Assembly (NCBI GenBank): GCA_023458055.1
Contig: JAEXAW010000078.1
Span: 186,001-250,000 of the forward strand
DNA length: 64,000 bases
Origin: Pseudomonadota bacterium
GTDB taxonomy: Bacteria > Pseudomonadota > Alphaproteobacteria > Sphingomonadales > Sphingomonadaceae
Reading direction: 5' to 3'
Shown here: positions 58,854 through 64,000 of the stretch, in pieces
Layout: the number at the start of each line of letters is the position of its first letter
Numbering within the stretch: position 1 is the first letter of the stretch
Program-made: the position numbers and the translations under genes
Notes under the pieces: generated by a model
The model's input: the letters and a program-made list of their open reading frames with translations, nothing else
Told to the model about the DNA's origin: nothing
The model's database searches: none

Positions 58854-59041
58854 TACCTTCCCCCTTGATGGGGGAAGGATATGGAGCCTTGGCGAGGAAC
58901 GAGCCTAGGCGCAGTTGGATGAGGGTGTGCGAGCCGGAGGCTCGTGCGATTGCCCTGCAATCGCATACCCCTCTCCCAGCTACGACTAGGCAGCAAGCTG
59001 CCAAGTCTGCGCGACCCTCTCCCACAAGGGGAGAGGGTAAG
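58854..59041. repeat. Palindromic element in the zwf-edd gap
   Basis: Edges CCTTCCCCCTTGATGGGGGA and CCCTCTCCCACAAGGGGAGA. Inside are GAGCCGGAGGCTC and GCGATTGCCCTGCAATCGC hairpins. It nearly fills the gap between zwf and edd. Confidence 0.8.
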
Positions 59042-59051
59042 TCGTATCCGC

Positions 59052-60512
59052 TCAATCATGCCAGCTCGCTCCATCGCGTTCGGTTAGCGCCACCGATGAA
59101 CTCGGGCCCCAGCTTCCGGCGACATAGGTTTGCGGTTTGAAGCCGGTGCGGTCCCAGGCATTGTGGATGCTGTCGATCCACTCCCACGCGGCTTCGACCT
59201 CGTCGCGGCGGACGAACAGGGTCTGGTCGCCTTCGATAAAGTCGAGCAGCAAGCGTTCGTAAGCAATGCGGCGGCGCTGTTTGCCATAAGCGGCATCAAG
59301 CGACACATCGAGTTCGACTTCCTGCAATTCCACGCCATCGCGGTCGAGGCCGGGGCGTTTGGCCATCACCTGCAAGCGGATGGTTTCTTCCGGTTGCAAA
59401 CGGATTATGAGCGCATTGGGTTCCAGCCCTGCACCGCGGCTGGCGAACAGGTCGTGCGGCACGCGCTTGAACTGGATGAGGATTTCGGATTTGCGCTGCG
59501 GCATCCGCTTGCCGGTGCGGATATAGAAAGGCACGCCCGCCCAGCGCCAATTATCGATAAAGGCTTTGACGGAGACAAAGGTTTCCGTATTGCTGTCCTT
59601 GCCCAATTCCTCATCATAGCCCTTGACCGCCTCGCCGCCGACCGCGCCCGCGCCATATTGGCCTTTGACCGTCAAGCCCTTGACCGTTTCCGGCGTGACC
59701 TTGCGCAGGCAGCGCAGCACTTTGACCTTTTCGTCGCGCACCGCGGTCGCGCTATAATTGGCGGGCGGCTCCATCGCGACCATTGCGACCAACTGAAGGA
59801 GATGGTTCTGCACCATGTCCTTCAACGCGCCGACGCCGTCATAATAGGATACGCGGCCTTCCAGCCCCACGGTTTCCGCAACCGAGATCTGGACATGGTC
59901 GATCGCATTGGCGTTCCACAGCGGCTCGAACAATATGTTGGCAAAGCGCAGCGCAAGAAGGTTCTGCACCGTTTCCTTGCCGAGATAATGGTCGACGCGA
60001 AACACGCGATCTTCATCGAACGCGGCGCCGACCGTATCATTCACCTCGCGGCTTGAGGCGAGGTCCTGACCAATCGGCTTTTCCAGCGCGACCCGGCATT
60101 CGCCGCAGGCAAGACCCGCTGCGTTGAGGCCATCAATAATCGGGCCAAATAGCGACGGCGGGGTCGACAGATAAATGCCGAGCGGCTTGTCGGCGCGGGC
60201 CCCTAATTTGGCCTTGAGCGCAGCAAAGCCCTTATCCCCACCCATGTCGAGCGCCACATAATCGACCCGCGCGAGGAAATGCTGAGCCGACGCCGCATCA
60301 TATTGATCTTCAGGCAGGAATGTCTTGAGCTGCTCGTCAATCGAGGCGCGGAAGGCATCATCGTCAAGCTCGGTACGGCCCGAACCCAGGATGGTGAACC
60401 CATCGCCGAGGAGCCCATCCTTGTCGAGATTATACAGCGAAGGAAACAGCATCCGGTGGGCCAGATCGCCGGTCGCACCGAACAGGATCAGCGTTTCGAA
60501 ATTTTTGGCCAC
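59052..60512 (-). CDS. zwf: Glucose-6-phosphate 1-dehydrogenase
   Basis: Oxidises glucose 6-phosphate to 6-phosphogluconolactone, feeding the ED pathway. 486 residues. NADP site: ILFGATGDLAHRMLFPSLYNL; substrate site: FRVDHYLGKETVQNLLALRFAN; later WAGVPFYIRTGKRMPQRKSEILIQFK. It is the promoter-proximal gene of the minus-strand ED run. Neither pgl nor glk is found in the window. Two strong palindromes lie just upstream, shared with the divergent dehydrogenase. Confidence 0.97.
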   Translation of the reverse strand: MAKNFETLILFGATGDLAHRMLFPSLYNLDKDGLLGDGFTILGSGRTELDDDAFRASIDEQLKTFLPEDQYDAASAQHFLARVDYVALDMGGDKGFAALKAKLGARADKPLGIYLSTPPSLFGPIIDGLNAAGLACGECRVALEKPIGQDLASSREVNDTVGAAFDEDRVFRVDHYLGKETVQNLLALRFANILFEPLWNANAIDHVQISVAETVGLEGRVSYYDGVGALKDMVQNHLLQLVAMVAMEPPANYSATAVRDEKVKVLRCLRKVTPETVKGLTVKGQYGAGAVGGEAVKGYDEELGKDSNTETFVSVKAFIDNWRWAGVPFYIRTGKRMPQRKSEILIQFKRVPHDLFASRGAGLEPNALIIRLQPEETIRLQVMAKRPGLDRDGVELQEVELDVSLDAAYGKQRRRIAYERLLLDFIEGDQTLFVRRDEVEAAWEWIDSIHNAWDRTGFKPQTYVAGSWGPSSSVALTERDGASWHD

Positions 60513-60616
60513 AGCGGGTCTCTACTCCTCTTGTTCTTATGTCGCGGGTCGTCCTGCCCGTAACGGAATCGAGATGCAACGTGCATACGTAGAAAAGCAG
60601 CAATTTTGCGGTTGCA

Positions 60617-60635
60617 GTTGAAACAATATTTCAAC
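60617..60635. promoter_or_regulatory. Palindromic operator candidate 1 (zwf side)
   Basis: GTTGAAA-CAATA-TTTCAAC is a perfect 7-bp dyad with a 5-base centre, 105 bases ahead of the zwf start. It is AT-rich compared with its surroundings and may bind a regulator of the zwf run. Confidence 0.5.
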
Positions 60636-60639
60636 TTTT

Positions 60640-60666
60640 GTCCCCCACAGGATTTTTGTGGGGGAC
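60640..60666. terminator. Perfect hairpin in the zwf/dehydrogenase intergenic region
   Basis: GTCCCCCACA pairs with TGTGGGGGAC around a 7-base loop (GGATTTT). It has no T-run after it. Lying between divergent genes, it is more likely a regulatory structure than a true terminator. Confidence 0.35.
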
Positions 60667-60670
60667 AAGC

Positions 60671-60685
60671 GTTGCAATTTGCAAC
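60671..60685. promoter_or_regulatory. Palindromic operator candidate 2 (dehydrogenase side)
   Basis: GTTGCAATTTGCAAC is a perfect 7-bp dyad with a one-base centre, 38 bases before the ATG of the divergent aldehyde dehydrogenase. It shares GTTG...CAAC ends with candidate 1. Confidence 0.5.
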
Positions 60686-60723
60686 CAATCTGCCAAATTC
60701 GTGCGAAACAGGAGAGCCAAGTC

Positions 60724-62157
60724 ATGACCGCTATCACCGCTGACCAGATGCGTGCCACCCTTGATGCGATGCGCGCCGATTTCACCGCATCGCTGCCCGA
60801 GCCGCTGTCGGTGCGCAAGGACCGGCTCACCCGCGCGATTGCGATGTTGGTCGATCATGGCGAAGCACTGGCGGCGGCGGTCTCCGAAGATTTCGGCCAC
60901 CGCAGTTCGAAGCTCACCATTTTGTCGGACATCAACCCCTCGATCACGGGCATGAAACATGCGCGCAAACATGTTGATAGCTGGGCGCGCACGGAGAAGC
61001 GCAAGACCATGTTTCCGCTCTCGCTCCTTGGTGCGCGGTCGCGGGTGGAATATCAGCCCAAGGGCGTGGTCGGACTGATTGCGCCGTGGAATTTCCCGGT
61101 CGGCATGGTGATGACCCCGCTTGCGGGCATTTTTGCAGCCGGCAACCGCGTGATGATCAAGCCGAGCGAGTTCACCCCGCGCACCTCCGATCTGTTTGCC
61201 GAGCTTTTCCCCAAATATTTCTCGAAAGAGGAAGTCGCGGTCATCACCGGCGGCCCCGAGGTGGGCAAGGCGTTTTCCGAGCTTCCCTTTGATCATATCA
61301 TCTTCACCGGCGCGACCACCATCGGCAAGCATATCATGCGGGCAGCGGCGGAAAATCTCACTCCGGTGACGCTCGAACTTGGCGGTAAATCGCCGGTGAT
61401 TGTGAGCGAGAGCGCCGACCTCGACAAACTCGCCGACCGGGTGACGATGGGCAAGATGATGAATGCCGGGCAAATCTGTCTCGCGCCCGATTATCTCCTC
61501 GTCAGCGATGCACAGGAAGCGCCGGTGGTTGAAAAGATCAAGGCGTCGGCGAGCGCCATGTATCCGACCTTGCTCGACAATGATGATTATACCAGCGTGG
61601 TCAATGACCGCCATTTTGCGCGCCTCACCGCCTATATCGACGATGCCCACGCCAAGGGTGCGGATATCGAGGTGGTCAATCCGGCGGGCGAGGATTTCTC
61701 CGCCGCCAACAGCCGCAAAATGCCGCTCCACATCGTGCGCAACGTGACCGATGATATGAAGATCATGCAGGAGGAAATTTTCGGACCCCTGCTGCCAGTG
61801 AAGAAGGTCGCATCGGTCGATGCCGCAATCGATTTCGTCAACAGCCGCGACCGGCCGCTAGGGCTCTATTATTTCGGTTCGGACAAAACGGAGGAGCGAA
61901 AGGTCCTCGACCGCACCCATTCGGGCGGCGTCACGGTGAACGACGTCCTCTTCCATGTCGCGATGGAAGACCTCCCCTTCGGCGGCATCGGCCCGTCGGG
62001 CATGGGCCATTATCACGGGCATGACGGCTTCAAGACGTTCAGCCACATGAAATCGGTTTACCGCCAGACCGGCACCGACGTGGCCAAGCTCGGCGGCATG
62101 AAACCGCCCTTCGGCCCGGCAACCGAAAAGACCATTGCGCGGGAGTTCAAGAAGTAG
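60724..62157 (+). CDS. Coniferyl-aldehyde-dehydrogenase-type ALDH
   Basis: An NAD(P)-dependent aldehyde dehydrogenase of about 477 residues from the ATG at 60724 (GGAG 9 bases upstream). Motifs: PKGVVGLIAPWNFPVGMVMTPLAG, FTGATTIGKHIM (cofactor loop), LELGGKSPVIV with the general-base Glu, and MMNAGQICLAPDYLLV with the catalytic Cys. The DFGHRSSKLTILSDINPSITG start and the C-terminal membrane-like FSHMKSVYRQTG follow the coniferyl aldehyde/long-chain fatty aldehyde subgroup. Which aldehyde it uses here is not known. Confidence 0.9.
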   Translation: MTAITADQMRATLDAMRADFTASLPEPLSVRKDRLTRAIAMLVDHGEALAAAVSEDFGHRSSKLTILSDINPSITGMKHARKHVDSWARTEKRKTMFPLSLLGARSRVEYQPKGVVGLIAPWNFPVGMVMTPLAGIFAAGNRVMIKPSEFTPRTSDLFAELFPKYFSKEEVAVITGGPEVGKAFSELPFDHIIFTGATTIGKHIMRAAAENLTPVTLELGGKSPVIVSESADLDKLADRVTMGKMMNAGQICLAPDYLLVSDAQEAPVVEKIKASASAMYPTLLDNDDYTSVVNDRHFARLTAYIDDAHAKGADIEVVNPAGEDFSAANSRKMPLHIVRNVTDDMKIMQEEIFGPLLPVKKVASVDAAIDFVNSRDRPLGLYYFGSDKTEERKVLDRTHSGGVTVNDVLFHVAMEDLPFGGIGPSGMGHYHGHDGFKTFSHMKSVYRQTGTDVAKLGGMKPPFGPATEKTIAREFKK

Positions 62158-62179
62158 CGAGGCGTAGGCGGTGACAGGT

Positions 62180-62206
62180 AATTTAGTATTGTGTCCCCGG
62201 AATTGG
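62180..62206. repeat. Left 27-bp inverted repeat of the AT-rich cassette
   Basis: Starts AATTTAGTATTGTGTCCC and ends GGAATTGG. Its reverse complement occurs at 62805-62831 with one mismatch. Two further GTGTCCCCG-like words follow at 62208-62225. Confidence 0.9.
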
Positions 62207-62272
62207 TGTCCCCGAAATTGGTGTCAATTCGGGCTCGATAAATGTAAATACGTGCCGTGGTATTTGAGAACG

Positions 62273-62776
62273 ATGGGTATCCAATACAATGGAGAATTAA
62301 GATATTTTACGATAATTTTAGCACTCATACTGTGTTCTTGCTCCAATGAATCTGAGATAAAACAAATAGGAGACTTTAAAGTTTCCGCCCACACATATCA
62401 CGGTAATACGATCTTCGTTTTCCCTGGTTATAACGGTGCTCAAAAACAAAATCCGTCAGATAACCATACAAACGACATAATATACAGGTCAATTGATATA
62501 GCAAACACTTCAGATTGTTTTTACGTGATACTTACTAAAAATTTTGACAAAAACATTAAGTTCCTATGTTCTTCCGCGCAAAATTGCTCTGCGAGGTTGC
62601 GGTACACGGGTGATTTACCGTTTCCGCCGTGGAAGAATACATATCATCGCGCGGAATTCGTTGCCACTGGACGTATGGCTGACGGCTCACCTCTAATCGT
62701 GTGTTCTACATCGACGCCCAATTTTGATGCATTTTTGGAATGCGTTGAACAACACGGCAACTCAGGATTACTCTAA
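62273..62776 (+). CDS. AT-rich lipoprotein of unknown function (cassette gene)
   Basis: About 167 residues from the ATG at 62273 with a weak GAGAA upstream; an earlier GTG at 62171 is in frame but lies within the flanking repeat. Signal: YFTIILALILCSC followed by SNESE, with lipobox-like LILC/LCSC. The mature part is polar, with YHGNTIFVFPGYNGAQ, several Asn-rich stretches, and cysteines at NTSDCFYV, FLCSSAQNC and LECVEQH. Base composition is far more AT-rich than the rest of the window, suggesting recent acquisition. I do not recognise a family. Confidence 0.7.
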   Translation: MGIQYNGELRYFTIILALILCSCSNESEIKQIGDFKVSAHTYHGNTIFVFPGYNGAQKQNPSDNHTNDIIYRSIDIANTSDCFYVILTKNFDKNIKFLCSSAQNCSARLRYTGDLPFPPWKNTYHRAEFVATGRMADGSPLIVCSTSTPNFDAFLECVEQHGNSGLL

Positions 62777-62804
62777 TGGCTAGTGCACCACTCCCGGTTT
62801 GGCG

Positions 62805-62831
62805 CCAATTCCGGGGACACAATACTTAATT
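62805..62831. repeat. Right 27-bp inverted repeat of the AT-rich cassette
   Basis: Begins CCAATTCCGGGGACACAATA and ends TTAATT. It is the near-perfect reverse complement of 62180-62206 (26 of 27 bases). Confidence 0.9.
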
Positions 62832-62832
62832 G

Positions 62833-63060
62833 GTTCACGCGGAGGCGCGGGGGCGCGGAGGAGTGACGGTTGAACCCTCGTCGTGCTCCTGCGCAGGCAG
62901 GAGCCTAGGGCAGCATGGCGCGTCCCAACACTCGTCTCCTGCCTGCGCAGGAGCACGGGTAGATTGGATGAAGCGCCCCGCGCCCGGTCAGTAATTTTTG
63001 GGATTTGGAGCGCCATTTGGTTCACGCAGAGGCGCAGAGAGCGCAGAGACGCAAAAGGGG
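62833..63060. repeat. GGTTCACGC-type and CTCCTGCGCAGG-type repeats
   Basis: GGTTCACGCGGAGGCGCG at 62833 and GGTTCACGCAGAGGCGCAGA at 63019 are copies of one repeat, whose relatives lie at 18669. Between them, CGTGCTCCTGCGCAGGCAGG (from 62882) and CCTGCCTGCGCAGGAGCACG (to about 62958) form a long inverted repeat. There is no gene here. Confidence 0.75.
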
Positions 63061-63068
63061 TTGCGAAA

Positions 63069-63180
63069 TACCTCCCCGGTACGGGGAGGACGCCATGCGC
63101 AGTATGGCAGAGGGGTACGAGACGATCACAGGCCCCACCGCGTGGCTATCGCCAAGCTACCTCCCCGTACCGGGGCGGTA
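63069..63180. repeat. Degenerate family A palindrome
   Basis: Edges CCTCCCCGGTACGGGGAGG and CCTCCCCGTACCGGGGCGG with CCATGCGCAGTATGG inside. It is the only family A copy not inside an operon. Confidence 0.7.
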
Positions 63181-63346
63181 TTTAATCTTGCTGCTCGGCT
63201 GTCGTTGATAATTGGGATGGTTTTTTACTGTCCTACAGACTTTCAACGCTGCAAGCCTGTGTTGCGAGTCGTTCTGGCGGGACGGAATTGAAATTCGCGC
63301 CACGGCCTTGGCGAAGGCCGGAAGGTCTCGGGGCGATTTTTTGCTG

Positions 63347-63453
63347 GAGAGGGAATCTGGGGAATCTGGCTCGACGCAAAAAGCCGTTTGAGAGGGAACT
63401 TAGGGAATCTAGGGAATCAAAAACCGCGTTTCAGTGGGAATTTAGGGATCTAG
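63347..63453. repeat. Direct repeats of GGGAATCT-type words
   Basis: GGGAATCTGGGGAATCTGG, then GGGAACTTAGGGAATCTAGG, then GGGAATTTAGGGATCTAG, spaced by about 43 bases with AAAAAGCCGTTT and AAAAACCGCGTTT between. Low-complexity repeats before the ATP12-type gene; no ORF seen. Confidence 0.65.
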
Positions 63454-63510
63454 CCATCGTCCCTCCGGCTCGGCACCAACGGGTGTGGGTGTCAGAGGTG
63501 AGGTTAGCGC

Positions 63511-64000
63511 TCACCCCACCATCACCGCATGCAGGAACGCTGCCGCATCGTCCCATTCCTGCTGGTGGAACGCGCGGGCTTTTTGGGCGTCGGCGTCGGC
63601 GCCCCACATTTCCTCCTGCCACAACTCGTCGAGGGTGACGACGGGCCAGAGGTCGGCGGCGGTGCGGTGCTGTTCGGCAATGGCGAGCGCCGCGACCAGC
63701 GAACCGCCGAGGCTGGTGAGGATCGCGAGCGGGGCGAGGGCGAAGGGAGGGTAGGCCGCCACCGCCGCGTGGAGCCGCTCGCGGGTCTGCTCTGGCTGGG
63801 TCACGGGCGCAACGCCCTGGGTCACGACGAACTCGACATCGTAGCGCCGCTCGGCCCAATCGAGCAGCGGGTTCCATTGCGTGATCTGGCGCTGCACCAG
63901 CGGTTCCGGCTCAAGCGCGCGATAGCAAAGGAGGTCGCTTTCACCATAACGCGCAATGTCGTCGATATAGGCTCGCGGCTCCGGCGCAATGCGGTCGATC
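63511..64000 (-). CDS. ATP12-type F1-ATPase assembly chaperone, C-terminal part
   Basis: The frame is open to the window edge, so the 5' end is outside. The visible 163 residues include AYIDDIARYGESDLLCYRAL, QWNPLLDWAERRYDVEFVV, LTSLGGSLVAALAIAEQ and LWQEEMWGADADA. The segment Y-x-x-x-D-L-L-C-Y-R followed by W-x-P-L-L-D-W is the signature of the ATP12 family, which assists assembly of the F1 alpha subunit in alphaproteobacteria and mitochondria. It ends HAVMVG. Confidence 0.9.
   Translation of the reverse strand, partial: IDRIAPEPRAYIDDIARYGESDLLCYRALEPEPLVQRQITQWNPLLDWAERRYDVEFVVTQGVAPVTQPEQTRERLHAAVAAYPPFALAPLAILTSLGGSLVAALAIAEQHRTAADLWPVVTLDELWQEEMWGADADAQKARAFHQQEWDDAAAFLHAVMVG

Noticed and set aside
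1..64000. rRNA or tRNA genes
   Set aside because: Scanning the intergenic regions showed no cloverleaf with a T-arm GTTCRA motif and no rRNA-like segment.

Overview
This window looks like chromosomal DNA of a sphingomonad-type alphaproteobacterium (Sphingomonadales, near Sphingopyxis/Sphingorhabdus/Novosphingobium). The grounds are high GC, overlapping start/stop codons, an FtsZ and SPOR-protein layout typical of alphaproteobacteria, an Entner-Doudoroff set (zwf, edd, eda), a split glycine decarboxylase (gcvPA/gcvPB) behind a tandem glycine riboswitch, and many palindromic intergenic repeats of the kind common in sphingomonads. The genus is inferred, not shown.

Layout. 1-5.9 kb: end of an FAD oxidoreductase, a DUF3142-like lipoprotein with a large exported protein (minus strand), then rnhA, thrB and ispH (minus). 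5.9-13.7 kb (plus): small exported and membrane proteins, argS, a SPOR protein, nagZ, scpA, scpB and tatABC. 14-16.4 kb: a histidine-rich, ZnuD-like TonB-dependent receptor (minus) with a possible Zur site. 16.8-22.1 kb: a C4 zinc-finger protein, a PAP2 phosphatase with a frameshifted C-terminus, an unknown gene, an 800-base repeat-rich gap, a cysteine synthase and two membrane proteins.

22.4-41.4 kb is a complete division and cell wall (dcw) cluster on the plus strand: mraZ-rsmH-ftsL-ftsI-murE-murF-mraY-murD-ftsW-murG-murC-murB-ddl-ftsQ-ftsA-ftsZ. Most junctions overlap by 1-8 bases. It is preceded by a 10-bp-periodic MraZ-type box array and a GAAC-N7-GAAC LexA-like motif. 41.5-46.8 kb: a TPR-SPOR protein, a dGTPase-like HD protein, an NAD(P)-binding protein, DUF3008 and a BON protein. 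47-52 kb: glycine riboswitch, gcvT, gcvH, gcvPA, gcvPB. 52-62.2 kb: methyltransferases, an entericidin-like micro-gene, an EamA transporter, eda-phzF-edd-zwf (minus) and a divergent coniferyl-aldehyde-dehydrogenase-type gene. 62.2-64 kb: an AT-rich lipoprotein cassette flanked by a 27-bp inverted repeat, a cluster of repeats, and the end of an ATP12-type assembly factor.

The most unusual features are several palindromic repeat families lying inside operons, between co-directional genes. One copy is inserted in frame inside gcvPB and is translated. Two others appear to supply the ribosome binding site of the next gene (scpB, murB). The AT-rich cassette and the double regulatory motif ahead of the dcw cluster are also worth a closer look. 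No rRNA, tRNA, CRISPR array, transposase or phage gene was recognised.
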